DNA of 64,000 bases, taken from contig NZ_CP134399.1 in NCBI RefSeq assembly GCF_002968295.1, positions 2,232,001 through 2,296,000 on the forward strand. The letters are read 5' to 3'. The DNA comes from Mycobacterium sp. ITM-2016-00317. Lineage in GTDB: Bacteria > Actinomycetota > Actinomycetes > Mycobacteriales > Mycobacteriaceae. Both the position numbers and the translations under genes were made by a program. Shown one piece after another: positions 40,523 to 49,108 of the stretch. The notes beneath the pieces were generated by a model. The model was not told the DNA's origin and searched no databases. It was given only the letters and a program-made list of their open reading frames with translations. Position 1 is the first letter of the stretch; every line of letters begins with the position of its first letter.

Positions 40523-40788
40523 ATGTGCCGAAACATCACCGAGCTGAGGGGTCTGGAGCGGCCGCCACGGCCGACGAGATCGAGGCCGCCGCACGCCAGT
40601 ACGTCCGCAAGGTCAGCGGCATCACCCGGCCGTCGGGGACCAACGTCGACGCGTTCGAAACGGCCGTCGCGGAGGTCACCGCATCCACCCGCCGGCTGCT
40701 GGCCGGTCTGCAGCCGCGCAGGCAGCCGCCGAAAACCGTGCCGCCGCTGCGCCGGCCTGAAGTGCGCGCCCGGCTGAACCTCGGATGA
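40523..40788 (+). CDS. DUF2277 small protein (frameshifted in this sequence)
   Basis: A small protein of ~88 residues belonging to DUF2277, which begins with the characteristic MCRNITELRGLE. At about 40556-40566 (GAGCGGCCGCC) the frame changes by one missing base; the rest, ATADEIEAAARQYVRKVSG and the proline-rich RQPPKTVPPLRRPEVRAR tail, follows the family exactly. The function of the family is unknown. Its stop overlaps the DUF1802 start (ATGA), so they form a two-gene operon. Confidence 0.75.
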
Positions 40789-41357
40789 CCACCACCCTGA
40801 CCCATCCCGCGCTCAAAGAGTGGAGCGCGGCGATCCACGCGCTGCTCGACGGCAGGCAGACCGTGCTGCTGCGCAAGGGCGGCATTCACGAGAAGCGCTT
40901 CGAGCTCGCTCCCGACGTGGCCGCGTCGCGGTTCCTGCTCTTCCCGACCGTCGCGCACAGTCATACCGAGCGTGTCCGTGCCGAACACCGCGACCTGCTG
41001 GAGCCCGCCGCCGCGGACAGCACCGAGGACGCCGTCGTGGTGCGGGCCGGCGCGAACGTGGTCGCCGCGGTCGCGGTGGAACGCCCGGAGAATCTGGACG
41101 CCATTGCACCGCTGCACATCTGGACCGCCGAATCGGTGCAGTCCGACCGTCTCGACTTCCGGCCCAAGCACCGGTTGACCGCGCTGGTGGTGTCGGCGGT
41201 GCCGCTGGCCGAGCCGGTGCGCCTGACCCGCACCCCCGACTACCGGGGCTGTTCGAGCTGGGTCTCGCTCCCGGTCACCCCGGCCTGGGGCGAGCCCGTG
41301 CACATTGACGCCGAACTGGAGCGGATCGCGCGGCAGGTGCGGGACTCAGTGGGCTGA
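40785..41357 (+). CDS. DUF1802 family protein
   Basis: A 190-residue protein of the DUF1802 family, with LKEWSAAIHALLDGRQTVLLRKGGIHEK at the N-terminus and FLLFPTVAHSHTERV. It has no signal peptide or membrane segment. The role is unknown; in some bacteria the domain is found near restriction or nucleotide-binding genes. Translationally coupled to DUF2277. Its last 12 bp overlap the 3' end of the convergent hydrolase gene. Confidence 0.75.
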   Translation: MTTTLTHPALKEWSAAIHALLDGRQTVLLRKGGIHEKRFELAPDVAASRFLLFPTVAHSHTERVRAEHRDLLEPAAADSTEDAVVVRAGANVVAAVAVERPENLDAIAPLHIWTAESVQSDRLDFRPKHRLTALVVSAVPLAEPVRLTRTPDYRGCSSWVSLPVTPAWGEPVHIDAELERIARQVRDSVG

Positions 41358-42983
41358 CGGCGGCTCCGGGCCCGCCGGCAACGCCAGCCGGGTGCCCGCA
41401 CCGAGGTGCACCGTGTGCCGGGCGGTCGCGAAAGTGGTTGCGGTGGCGACCGGTTCCCCGGTACCCAGGTTGCGCAGGAAGCGCGGATGAGACCCGCCGG
41501 CGATCAGCACCCGGATCCGCGAACCCGCCGGGAACGTCCACGCGACGGGATCCAGCTCGACGCGCACGGTGCCCGAATCCGGCGCCGACGCCACGTAGCC
41601 GTCACTGACCTTGCGGGAGCGGCCGTCCGCGTCGACCTGACTGATGCGCACGAACACGTCGTTGTGCGGGTTGGCGCACGAGTGCGCCAGCTCCAGCACC
41701 GGCACGCCGACCACGTACAGGTCCGCGGCCAGCGCGGTGCCGGTGAACGTCAGCACGTCGGCGCGGCGGGCGAGCTCGGTGTCGTCGCGGTAGCCGCCGA
41801 CGGGGGAGAGCAGCCGGCCGCCGACCGTCGGGGTCGGATCGGCGGGGTTGTAGACGAAGGTGGCCGAATGGCCGTCCCCGGGCGCCACCGGGGCCAGTCC
41901 GCCGCCCGGGGCGGGATGCAGCACCAGCTCCGGCATCACCGGCGGCCAGTCCGGCAGTTCCAGCCAGCCCCGGCCGGCCAGGTGGATCCGCACCGGCGAG
42001 CGGCGTTGCGGCGCCGCGCCGCCCAGATGGGTGGCCAGCCAGTCCAGGCTTTCCCGCAGCACGGTCGGAGCGCCCTTGGTCATGATCTGCCCGTGGGTCC
42101 ACGGCCCGACGGTGAGGCCCGTGGGCACGCCGCGGCCGCTGAGCATGCGGTAGTGCTCGACGGTCTGCTCGACGAACAGGTCCTGCCAGCCGGTCAGCAG
42201 CAGCACCGGCACCTCGGCGCGAGCCAGGGCGTCGCGCAGCCGCACCCGGGTCCAGAACGGGTCGTCGCCGTCGGGGTGGTCCAGCCACGACTCGAACCAC
42301 GGCGCGCCGTCGCCGAGCAGTCTGCGGCTGGCGGCGCCGAGCGGCAAGTCCAGCGACGCCGCGGTGACCCGCCGCTGGGCGCCGGTCTGCCGGACCAGGG
42401 CGCGCAGCCGGTTCGGGTCCTCCTGATGGCCCACCAGCTCGCTCCAGCCGAGGAAGTCGTTGAGCCCGAACGAGCCGGTGCCCCACCGGGGCCCGCTGAC
42501 GTCGTCAGGCCCGACGGTGATCACCGCGGCGGTGAGCTCCGGCGGTGGGTCGGTGAGCAGCGCCCACTGGGTGAAGCCGAGATAGGACAGCCCGATGGTG
42601 GCGAACGTGCCGGTGAACCACGGCTGGTCGCGCAGCCAGGCGGCGGTGTCGGCGCCGTCGTCGACCTCGTTGACGAACGGATCGAACTGTCCGCCCGAGC
42701 CGTAGGTACCGCGGACGCTCTGGAAGACGACGTGGTAGCCGCGGGCGGCATAGACCGAACCGAACAGCGCCGCGAACGGGAAGCCGCGGCCGTACGGGCC
42801 GCGGATCAGCAGGGTGCCCGCCGGCGCGTCGGTGCGCGGTGCGTAGTGGTCGGCGACCAGCTCGACGCCGTCGCGCATCGGCACCGGCACGGCCCGCCGG
42901 ACCGTGAAGTCGCAGACCGGCGGCGGCAGACCGAGCGCGCGGCTGGTGGCGTGCCGGGCCAGCCGCGAAAGCTGTGAGCTCAT
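41346..42983 (-). CDS. CocE/NonD-family hydrolase
   Basis: A 545-residue X-Pro dipeptidyl-peptidase/cocaine-esterase-type serine hydrolase. The N-terminal alpha/beta domain has RGPYGRG, the oxyanion strand VFQSVRGTYGSGG and the nucleophile elbow GLSYLGF. The C-terminal ~200 residues form the beta-jellyroll domain of the CocE family (RVELDPVAWTFPAGSRIRVLIAG). These enzymes cleave esters or amides; the natural substrate is unknown. Start ATG 42983 lies 7 nt after a minus-strand TAGGGT box. Confidence 0.85.
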   Translation of the reverse strand: MSSQLSRLARHATSRALGLPPPVCDFTVRRAVPVPMRDGVELVADHYAPRTDAPAGTLLIRGPYGRGFPFAALFGSVYAARGYHVVFQSVRGTYGSGGQFDPFVNEVDDGADTAAWLRDQPWFTGTFATIGLSYLGFTQWALLTDPPPELTAAVITVGPDDVSGPRWGTGSFGLNDFLGWSELVGHQEDPNRLRALVRQTGAQRRVTAASLDLPLGAASRRLLGDGAPWFESWLDHPDGDDPFWTRVRLRDALARAEVPVLLLTGWQDLFVEQTVEHYRMLSGRGVPTGLTVGPWTHGQIMTKGAPTVLRESLDWLATHLGGAAPQRRSPVRIHLAGRGWLELPDWPPVMPELVLHPAPGGGLAPVAPGDGHSATFVYNPADPTPTVGGRLLSPVGGYRDDTELARRADVLTFTGTALAADLYVVGVPVLELAHSCANPHNDVFVRISQVDADGRSRKVSDGYVASAPDSGTVRVELDPVAWTFPAGSRIRVLIAGGSHPRFLRNLGTGEPVATATTFATARHTVHLGAGTRLALPAGPEPPSAH

Positions 42984-42990
42984 CTAACCG

Positions 42991-42996
42991 ACCCTA
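42991..42996 (-). promoter_or_regulatory. -10 box (TAGGGT) of the CocE-type hydrolase
   Basis: Minus-strand hexamer 7 nt before ATG 42983. Confidence 0.5.
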
Positions 42997-43011
42997 CTGA
43001 CGGGCCGTCGG

Positions 43012-43596
43012 TCAGAAGACGTAGTACGGGCTCAGTTCGTGCGCGCGCTGCAGGTTGGTCTGCATGCAGTCCGGGTCCGGCTCGGAGTACACCGGTGAGT
43101 AGAACAGCGACTGCTGGATCACGCCGTAGCTGGTCTTGAACGCCACCATGCAGGTGATCCACCAGCGGTTGTTCCAGTCGGTGGGCTTCATGATCCAGAA
43201 CTGGGCCGCGCGGTGTCCGTTGATGTCGAGTTCGACCGCGTCGGCAGGCAGCGTCTCCTCGTAGGTGCGCCACACGATCGTCTCGACGGCCATCTGGTAG
43301 TTCCCGGCGTCGTACTTGCAGCGCAGGCCGTCCTCGTGTGCCGGCGGGGTGAACGCCAGCCCGAGCCGGCTGACGGCGTCGAGCGGAATTTCCTCGCACG
43401 GATTGAACGGGTCGGGATCGGTGAGATCGAGCACCGGCCACTTGATCGTGGTGGTCGCGTTCGGCAACGGCACGAACGTCGACCGCAGATCGACGCGGTC
43501 CGGGCTCGCCGTCACGGCCGGGTCGGTCTGCCAGACCACCATCACCGCTGCGACCAGCGCGCACAGCGCCGAGAACAGTCGCAGCTTGGCGACCAT
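43012..43596 (-). CDS. Secreted DUF3558-type protein
   Basis: A 194-residue exported protein. The N-terminal hydrophobic stretch (~residues 5-24) is a signal peptide or anchor without a clear lipobox cysteine. The mature part has the DUF3558 pattern: DPFNPCEEIPLDAVSRLGL, a second cysteine in GLRCKYDAG, then WWITCMVAF and DPDCMQT, giving four cysteines that may form two disulfides. The family is common as envelope proteins in mycobacteria, with unknown role. A CAGGGGGTG stretch precedes the ATG. A minus-strand TACACT at 43670-43665 is a likely -10, giving a ~60-nt leader. Confidence 0.7.
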   Translation of the reverse strand: MVAKLRLFSALCALVAAVMVVWQTDPAVTASPDRVDLRSTFVPLPNATTTIKWPVLDLTDPDPFNPCEEIPLDAVSRLGLAFTPPAHEDGLRCKYDAGNYQMAVETIVWRTYEETLPADAVELDINGHRAAQFWIMKPTDWNNRWWITCMVAFKTSYGVIQQSLFYSPVYSEPDPDCMQTNLQRAHELSPYYVF

Positions 43597-43701
43597 GACA
43601 CCCCCTGGGTTTCGTGGCCGCCGTGGGAACGGGCCGCCGCCGGCATCGTCGTCGTTCTGCCGGGAGTGTAGCGGGCGCCCGCCGGGCCCACGGCAGGAAC
43701 T

Positions 43702-43715
43702 TAGAACATGTTCTA
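43702..43715. promoter_or_regulatory. KstR-type operator palindrome
   Basis: TAGAACATGTTCTA is a perfect 14-bp palindrome and fits TNNAACNNGTTNNA, the published consensus of the mycobacterial cholesterol-regulon repressor KstR. It lies between the divergent DUF3558 and metallophosphoesterase-pptT-truB transcripts, about 35 bp upstream of the latter's -10 box and 32 bp upstream of the former's candidate -10. Confidence 0.65.
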
Positions 43716-43748
43716 GTTGCCGGTGGGCGATGCCGCGGTACTCCCCAG

Positions 43749-43754
43749 TAGGCT
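43749..43754 (+). promoter_or_regulatory. -10 box (TAGGCT) of the pptT operon
   Basis: Ends 8 nt before GTG 43763; leaderless arrangement. Confidence 0.5.
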
Positions 43755-43762
43755 TGGCGGTC

Positions 43763-44710
43763 GTGACCACTGACGAACGGCGCCCGACTTTGTGGGCGGT
43801 CAGTGACCTCCATACCGGGCACACCGGCAACAAGCCGGTCACCGAGTCGCTGTATCCGGCCTCGCCGGACGATTGGCTGATCGTGGCCGGGGATGTCGCC
43901 GAACGCACGGACGAGATCCGGTGGGCGCTGGACCTGCTGCGAAAACGGTTCGCCAAGGTGATCTGGGTGCCGGGCAACCACGAATTGTGGACCACCAACC
44001 GCGATCCGATGCAGATCTTCGGCAAGGCCCGGTACGACTACCTGGTCAACATGTGCGACGAGATGGGCATCGTGACGCCCGAGCACCCGTACCCGGTCTG
44101 GACCGAGGAGGGTGGCCCGGCCACGATCGTGCCGATGTTCCTGCTCTACGACTATTCGTTCCTGCCCCAGGGCGCGGGCACCAAGGCCGAGGGCCTGGCC
44201 ATCGCCAAGGAACGCAACATCGTGGGCACCGACGAGTACCTGCTGTCGGCCGAACCGTATTCGACCCGCGACGCGTGGTGCCGCGACCGGGTCAACCAAA
44301 CCCGCAAGCGGCTCGAAGACCTCGACTGGATGACGCCGACCGTCCAGGTCAACCACTTCCCGATGGTCCGCGAACCCTGCGACGCGATGTTCTACCCCGA
44401 GTTCTCGCTGTGGTGCGGCACCACCGCGACCGCCGACTGGCACACCCGCTACAACGCCATCTGCTCGGTGTACGGGCACCTGCACATACCGCGCACCACC
44501 TGGTACGACGGCGTGCGGTTCGAGGAAGTCTCGGTGGGCTATCCGCGCGAGTGGCGCCGCCGCCGGCCCTACCGCTGGCTGCGCCAGATCCTGCCGGACC
44601 CGAAGTACGCGCCCGGCTATCTCAACGAGTTCGGCGGGCATTTCCAGATCACCCAGGAGATGCGCGACAACGCCGCCAAGGTGCAGCAGCGGATCAGGGA
44701 CCGGGCGTGA
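43763..44710 (+). CDS. Metallophosphoesterase
   Basis: A 315-residue calcineurin-type metallophosphoesterase. The dimetal site is visible as VSDLHTGH, GDVAE, PGNHELW, a histidine in VNHFPM, and YGHLHIPR. No signal peptide is seen. It is the counterpart of Rv2795c (PptH), which removes phosphopantetheine from acyl carrier proteins and so opposes the following PptT; that function is transferred from the family and the operon context. Starts at GTG 43763, leaderless; its stop overlaps the pptT start (GTGA). Confidence 0.85.
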   Translation: MTTDERRPTLWAVSDLHTGHTGNKPVTESLYPASPDDWLIVAGDVAERTDEIRWALDLLRKRFAKVIWVPGNHELWTTNRDPMQIFGKARYDYLVNMCDEMGIVTPEHPYPVWTEEGGPATIVPMFLLYDYSFLPQGAGTKAEGLAIAKERNIVGTDEYLLSAEPYSTRDAWCRDRVNQTRKRLEDLDWMTPTVQVNHFPMVREPCDAMFYPEFSLWCGTTATADWHTRYNAICSVYGHLHIPRTTWYDGVRFEEVSVGYPREWRRRRPYRWLRQILPDPKYAPGYLNEFGGHFQITQEMRDNAAKVQQRIRDRA

Positions 44711-45384
44711 TCGCAGCGAAACTGCTCGCCGGCGTGCTGCCCGGCGAGGTCGACGCGCTGGCCGCGGCCGAGATGTACTCCGACCCCAAGGAGTTGGCTC
44801 CGCTGCCGGAGGAGGAGCCGCTGATCGCCAAGTCGGTGGCCAAGCGGCGCAACGAGTTCGTGACGGTGCGCTACTGCGCGCGCCAGGCGCTGGTCGACCT
44901 CGGCATGGAGCCGGTGCCGATCCTCAAGGGCCCCAAGGGCGAACCGTGCTGGCCCGACGGCGTCGTCGGGAGTCTGACCCACTGTGAGGGGTTCCGCGGC
45001 GCCGCCGTGGGCCGACAGGCCCAGGTGCGCTCGCTGGGCATCGACGCCGAACCACACGGCGTGCTGCCCGACGGCGTGCTCGACGCGATCAGCCTGCCCG
45101 CCGAACGGCACGAGCTCTCCGGTCTGCCCGCGGGGGTGCACTGGGACCGGGTGTTGTTCTGCGCCAAGGAGGCGACCTACAAGGCGTGGTTCCCGCTGAC
45201 CCACCGGTGGCTGGGATTCGAGGACGCCCACATCACCTTCGAGGTCGACGCCACCGGTCAGGCCGGGACGTTCACCTCGGAGATCCTGATCGACCCGGCC
45301 GCGGAGTCGGGACCGCCGCTGACCTCGCTGGCCGGCCGGTGGGCGGTCCGCGACGGCATCGCGCTGACCGCGATCGTGCTGTGA
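44707..45384 (+). CDS. pptT: 4'-phosphopantetheinyl transferase PptT
   Basis: A 225-residue Sfp-type transferase that attaches phosphopantetheine from CoA to type I polyketide and peptide synthases and carrier proteins needed for mycolic acids, lipids and siderophores. The Mg-binding residues are D113 and E115 in GIDAEPHG and E155 with K159 in [11 protein letters not shown]; the CoA-binding [15 protein letters not shown] is intact. Same length as M. tuberculosis PptT. It is coupled to the upstream phosphoesterase and to truB by 4-bp overlaps. Confidence 0.93.
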   Translation: MIAAKLLAGVLPGEVDALAAAEMYSDPKELAPLPEEEPLIAKSVAKRRNEFVTVRYCARQALVDLGMEPVPILKGPKGEPCWPDGVVGSLTHCEGFRGAAVGRQAQVRSLGIDAEPHGVLPDGVLDAISLPAERHELSGLPAGVHWDRVLFCAKEATYKAWFPLTHRWLGFEDAHITFEVDATGQAGTFTSEILIDPAAESGPPLTSLAGRWAVRDGIALTAIVL

Positions 45385-46289
45385 GCGCCGGCGTGCACCC
45401 GAGGAGCAGTCCGGATCCGGGGCTGGTCGTGGTCGACAAGCCGGGCGGCATGACCAGCCACGACGTGGTGGGCCGGTGCCGCCGACTGTTCGGCACCCGC
45501 AAGGTCGGCCACGCCGGCACGCTGGACCCGATGGCCACCGGCGTGCTGGTCGTCGGCATCGAACGCGCCACCAAGATCCTGGGACTGCTGACCGCGACGG
45601 ACAAGTCGTACACCGCCACCATCCGGCTGGGCCAGACGACGTCGACCGAGGACGCCGAAGGGGAACTGCTGGAGTCGGTTTCGGCGGCATCGGTCACCGA
45701 CGAACAGATCGAGGCGGCCGTCGCCCCGCTGCGCGGCCGGATCGACCAGGTGCCGTCGGCGGTCTCCGCGATCAAGGTCGACGGCAAGCGGGCCTACCAG
45801 ATGGTCCGGGAGGGCCACGCCGTGGAACTGGCCGCCCGCCCGGTGCGCATCGAGCGGTTCGACGTGCTCGAGGTGCGGCGGGCCGGGGAACTGGTGGACG
45901 TGGATGTGGCCGTGGACTGTTCGAGCGGCACCTACATCCGGGCGCTGGCCCGCGACGTCGGCGCCGCGCTCGGGGTGGGCGGGCATCTGACCGCGTTGCG
46001 CCGCACCCGAGTGGGCGGATTCGGGCTCGATCAGGCGCGCACCCTCGAACAACTGGCCGAGCACGCCGAGCTCAGCTGGTCCCTCGACGAGGCCTGTCTG
46101 CAGGCGTTCCCGCGCCGCGACCTGTCCGACGCGGAGGTCGTCGACACCGGCCACGGCCGCCCGCTGGCACCGGCCGGCATCGAGGGCGTGTACGCCGCGA
46201 CCGCCCCGGACGGCCGGGTGATGGCGCTGCTGGAGGACGCCGGTGCGCGCACCAAGTCCGTCGTGGTGATCCGGCCCGCCACCCTGTAG
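45381..46289 (+). CDS. truB: tRNA pseudouridine-55 synthase
   Basis: A 302-residue TruB that makes pseudouridine 55 in the T-loop of tRNAs. The catalytic aspartate is D49 in [29 protein letters not shown] and the [22 protein letters not shown] segment are typical. The C-terminal region carries the mycobacterial PUA-like extension. GTG 45381 overlaps the pptT stop. Last gene of the operon; the tandem repeat follows 4 bp after its stop. Confidence 0.93.
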   Translation: MSAGVHPRSSPDPGLVVVDKPGGMTSHDVVGRCRRLFGTRKVGHAGTLDPMATGVLVVGIERATKILGLLTATDKSYTATIRLGQTTSTEDAEGELLESVSAASVTDEQIEAAVAPLRGRIDQVPSAVSAIKVDGKRAYQMVREGHAVELAARPVRIERFDVLEVRRAGELVDVDVAVDCSSGTYIRALARDVGAALGVGGHLTALRRTRVGGFGLDQARTLEQLAEHAELSWSLDEACLQAFPRRDLSDAEVVDTGHGRPLAPAGIEGVYAATAPDGRVMALLEDAGARTKSVVVIRPATL

Positions 46290-46293
46290 TCAG

Positions 46294-46361
46294 GCTCGCG
46301 TCTTGATCGAGCTCGCGTCTTGATCAAGCTCGCGTCTTGATCAAGCTCGCGTCTTGATCAA
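46294..46361. repeat. 17-bp tandem repeat, four copies
   Basis: Unit GCTCGCGTCTTGATCAA repeats four times (46294, 46311, 46328, 46345), the first differing at one base. Unit junctions create CTTGATCAAG palindromes. It lies between the convergent truB and SRPBCC genes and contains the SRPBCC stop codon at 46358-46360. Confidence 0.9.
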
Positions 46362-46789
46362 GCGTAGAGACGCTCGAACTCCTTGATCGACTTGTCGATG
46401 TCGCCCTTGACCGCGCGCACCGCCGCGGAGCCGATCGGACCGAACAGCGGCGCGCCGCCCAGATCCATCCGCACGGTGAACGTGCAGCCGTCCCCGTCGG
46501 GAACGACCTTCATCGCCAGCTTGTAGCGCGTCCCGCCGACGCCCTCGCCGCTGATCGCCAGCGCCGACGGCGGGTCGAACTCGCGCACCGTCCACGTCAC
46601 CCGGTTGCGCATGCCCTTGGCGCCGGCCACCCCGACCACCGTGGCGCCGGGGCCGAGCTCCTCGGGCAGTTCCGAGCGCCAGCCCTGATGCATGCTCATC
46701 CAGTCGCCCAGCGTGGACAGGTCCGACGCGTGCGCCCAGGCCTTGTCGGCCGACATGGGCAGGGAACGCGACATCTCGAGCTTGGCCAT
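46358..46789 (-). CDS. SRPBCC (START-like) protein, Rv0910 type
   Basis: A 143-residue lipid- or ligand-binding-fold protein: MSADKAWAHASDLSTLGDWMSMHQGW at the start and a final helix GDIDKSIKEFERL. It belongs to the polyketide-cyclase/dehydrase group; related mycobacterial proteins have been called Rv0910-type toxins, but no antitoxin partner is next to it here. The ATG is preceded 5 nt upstream by the stop of mntR, so it is translated downstream of that regulator. The stop codon falls inside the 17-bp tandem repeat. Confidence 0.72.
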   Translation of the reverse strand: MAKLEMSRSLPMSADKAWAHASDLSTLGDWMSMHQGWRSELPEELGPGATVVGVAGAKGMRNRVTWTVREFDPPSALAISGEGVGGTRYKLAMKVVPDGDGCTFTVRMDLGGAPLFGPIGSAAVRAVKGDIDKSIKEFERLYA

Positions 46790-46796
46790 CTGACTC

Positions 46797-47519
46797 CTAT
46801 GCTATGACCCAGATCGCTTGTGCGGCCGGGCTTCCCAGATCGACGGTGGTTTCGGTTCCGGGTTCTGCGGCGTCGGGGTGCGCCGGGTTCTTTATGGCCA
46901 CCGAGATCATCCCGGCGAAGTCCCGGCGCGCCACCACCCGCAACCGGGAGTCCAGGCTGATCCCGACGGTGTCGAAATACCGCAGCATCTCCGGGTCGGC
47001 GTCGGAGATGCGCGCGACGGTGCCCGCGTCGCCGTCCTGGCAGTCCGACAGCTGGCGGGCCGGCGGGGTCGGGACCTTGCCGTCGGCGGCCGGGATCGGG
47101 TCGCCGTGCGGGTCCCTGGTCGGATATCCGAGCTTGGCGTCGATCCGGTCGAGCATCCGGTCGGACACGGCGTGCTCGAGCACCTCGGCCTCGTCGTGCA
47201 CCTCGTCCCAGCCGTAACCGAGCTCGTTGACCAGGAACGTCTCCATCAGCCGGTGCCTGCGCACCATGGCCAGCGCGGCACGGCGCCCGGCGTCGGTCAG
47301 GGTGACCGCGCCGTACTTCTCGTGATCGACCAGACCCTGGTCGGCGAGTTTGCGGATGGATTCCGACGCGGTGCTGGCCGACACCCCGATCCGGTCGGCG
47401 AGCAGTTTGGTGCTGACCTTCTCGTGCGACCACTCCTGCGCGGTCCAGATGACTTTCAGGTAGTCCTGGGCGACCGTCGACAGATCGGCGGGGTTGTCGC
47501 GGCTTCCGTCAGGACTCAC
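46797..47519 (-). CDS. sirR: DtxR-family manganese regulator MntR/SirR
   Basis: A 240-residue metalloregulator. N-terminal winged helix ~10-75 (STKLLADRIGVSASTASESIRKLADQGLV), dimerisation domain with metal-ligand candidates in RRHRLMETFLVNELGYGWDEVHDEAEVLEHAVSD, and a C-terminal FeoA/SH3-like domain. Counterpart of Rv2788 (SirR, described as MntR). Start GTG 47519 lies 8 nt after a TAAACT box. It is divergent from ribF. Confidence 0.85.
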   Translation of the reverse strand: MSPDGSRDNPADLSTVAQDYLKVIWTAQEWSHEKVSTKLLADRIGVSASTASESIRKLADQGLVDHEKYGAVTLTDAGRRAALAMVRRHRLMETFLVNELGYGWDEVHDEAEVLEHAVSDRMLDRIDAKLGYPTRDPHGDPIPAADGKVPTPPARQLSDCQDGDAGTVARISDADPEMLRYFDTVGISLDSRLRVVARRDFAGMISVAIKNPAHPDAAEPGTETTVDLGSPAAQAIWVIA

Positions 47520-47527
47520 GAGGATGA

Positions 47528-47533
47528 AGTTTA
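47528..47533 (-). promoter_or_regulatory. -10 box (TAAACT) of sirR
   Basis: Minus-strand hexamer 8 nt before GTG 47519. Confidence 0.45.
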
Positions 47534-47587
47534 GGCAATCATCACCTGATCCGGTGGTGCTGCTGGGCCTCCGGTGTGCCCAGACCG

Positions 47588-47593
47588 TAGGCT
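47588..47593 (+). promoter_or_regulatory. -10 box (TAGGCT) of ribF
   Basis: Ends 6 nt before GTG 47600. Confidence 0.5.
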
Positions 47594-47599
47594 AGCGGC

Positions 47600-48583
47600 G
47601 TGCAGCGCTGGCGGGGGCAGGACGAAATCCCCACAGACTGGGGCCGATGTGTCGTCACCATCGGAGTATTCGACGGTGTCCATCGAGGGCACCAAGAGCT
47701 GATCAGCCGTGCGGTGAAGGCGGGCCGGTCCCGGGGCGTCCCGGTCGTGCTGATGACCTTCGACCCGCACCCGATGGAGGTGGTGTTCCCGGGCAGTCAC
47801 CCGGCGCAACTCACCACGCTCACCCGGCGCGCCGAACTCGTCGAGGAACTGGGCATCGACGTCTTCCTGGTGATGCCGTTCACCGCCGACTTCATGAAGC
47901 TCACCCCCGAGCGGTACGTCCACGAGTTGCTCGTCGAACGACTGCACGCCGTCGAGGTGGTCGTCGGGGAGAACTTCACCTTCGGCAAGAAGGCCGCGGG
48001 CAACGTGGAGCTGCTGCGCAAGGCGGGGGAGCGCTTCGGTTTCGCGGTGGACTCGCTGACCCTGGTCTCCGAGGCCGCCGAACCGGCCCGGCACGAGTCG
48101 GTGACGTTCTCGTCGACCTACATCCGGTCCTGCGTCGACGCCGGCGACATGGTCGCCGCGGCCGAGGCGCTCGGCCGGCCGCACCGGGTCGAGGGAGTGG
48201 TCGTGCGCGGCGACGGCCGCGGGCGGGTGCTCGGGTTCCCGACCGCCAACGTCGCGCCGCCGATGTACTCGGCGATCCCGGCCGACGGCGTCTACGCGGC
48301 GTGGTTCACCGTGCTCGGGCACGGCCCGGTCGTCGGCACCGTGACCCCGGGCGAGCGCTACCAGGCCGCGGTGTCGGTCGGCACCAACCCGACGTTCTCC
48401 GGGCGCACCCGCACCGTCGAGGCGTTCGTCCTCGACACCACCGCCGACCTCTACGGCCAGCACGTCGCCGTCGACTTCGTCGCCCGCCTGCGCGGGCAGG
48501 AGAAGTTCGACTCGGTGGCCGATCTGGTGACCGCCATGACCGCCGACACCGAACGCGCCCGGACCATCCTTTCGGCCCGCTAG
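47600..48583 (+). CDS. ribF: Bifunctional riboflavin kinase / FAD synthetase
   Basis: A 327-residue enzyme making FMN and then FAD. The N-terminal nucleotidyltransferase has TIGVFDGVHRGHQELI and FSSTYIRS; the C-terminal flavokinase has GRGRVLGFPTANV and the beta-barrel ending VDFVARLRGQEKFDS. Start is GTG 47600, leaderless. Counterpart of Rv2786c, upstream of rpsO as usual. Confidence 0.93.
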   Translation: MQRWRGQDEIPTDWGRCVVTIGVFDGVHRGHQELISRAVKAGRSRGVPVVLMTFDPHPMEVVFPGSHPAQLTTLTRRAELVEELGIDVFLVMPFTADFMKLTPERYVHELLVERLHAVEVVVGENFTFGKKAAGNVELLRKAGERFGFAVDSLTLVSEAAEPARHESVTFSSTYIRSCVDAGDMVAAAEALGRPHRVEGVVVRGDGRGRVLGFPTANVAPPMYSAIPADGVYAAWFTVLGHGPVVGTVTPGERYQAAVSVGTNPTFSGRTRTVEAFVLDTTADLYGQHVAVDFVARLRGQEKFDSVADLVTAMTADTERARTILSAR

Positions 48584-48598
48584 CTGGGCTTTCGCCGA

Positions 48599-48629
48599 TT
48601 AACAGGCCACGCGGTGGCGCTGCTAGACT
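48599..48629 (+). promoter_or_regulatory. rpsO promoter
   Basis: TTAACA (48599-48604) and TAGACT (48624-48629), spaced 19 nt, start transcription near 48636 and leave a leader of about 100 nt before rpsO. Confidence 0.45.
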
Positions 48630-48677
48630 TCCTGCCGACCCGGCACGTGCTGCAGTTCGCGGTGGCCGTGCTTCACA

Positions 48678-48702
48678 GGGTCCGGAATCTGATCCCGGAC
48701 CC
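48678..48702 (+). ncRNA. rpsO leader hairpin
   Basis: GGGTCCGG (48678-48685) pairs with CCGGACCC (48695-48702) across a 9-nt loop in the rpsO leader. S15 mRNAs in many phyla carry leader structures bound by S15 for feedback; that this hairpin does so is inference. No T-run follows, so it is not a typical terminator. Confidence 0.45.
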
Positions 48703-48737
48703 TTCATGTTCGCGGACCGAATTGATGGAGTTGTTTC

Positions 48738-49007
48738 GTGGCGCTCACTGCCGAACAGAAGAAGGAAATCCTGGGCCAGTACGGCCTGCACGACACCGAC
48801 ACCGGTTCTCCGGAGGCCCAGGTCGCGCTGCTGACCAAGCGGATCGTCGACCTCACCGAGCACCTCAAGCAGCACAAGCACGACCACCACTCGCGTCGTG
48901 GTCTGCTGCTGCTCGTCGGCCGCCGCCGCCGGCTGCTCAAGTACGTCGCCCAGGTCGACGTGCAGCGCTACCGGTCGCTGATCGAGCGTCTCGGCCTGCG
49001 CCGCTGA
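48738..49007 (+). CDS. rpsO: 30S ribosomal protein S15
   Basis: An 89-residue S15, which binds the central domain of 16S rRNA early in assembly. The sequence has [14 protein letters not shown] at the start, [13 protein letters not shown] and [27 protein letters not shown], the rRNA-binding helices. GTG 48738. A strong terminator 40 bp downstream separates it from gpsI. Confidence 0.96.
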   Translation: MALTAEQKKEILGQYGLHDTDTGSPEAQVALLTKRIVDLTEHLKQHKHDHHSRRGLLLLVGRRRRLLKYVAQVDVQRYRSLIERLGLRR

Positions 49008-49047
49008 CGCGTCCGGCCTGACCGCCGGATCCTCACACGTTGCGAGC

Positions 49048-49092
49048 CCCGTGGCCGTGACCGCCCCGCGCGGTCACGGCCACGGGCGTTTT
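49048..49092 (+). terminator. Strong intrinsic terminator after rpsO
   Basis: A 16-bp perfect stem (49048-49063 with 49071-49086, core CCCGTGGCCGTGACCG) with a 7-nt loop is followed by CGTTTT. A second smaller stem, TTTGCGG/CCGCAAA, follows at 49090-49108. Confidence 0.85.
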
Positions 49093-49108
49093 GCGGCGCG
49101 GCCGCAAA

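Noticed and set aside
46358..46789. Toxin of a toxin-antitoxin pair
   Set aside because: The SRPBCC protein resembles Rv0910-type proteins, but no antitoxin-sized gene is adjacent; the neighbour is the MntR regulator.
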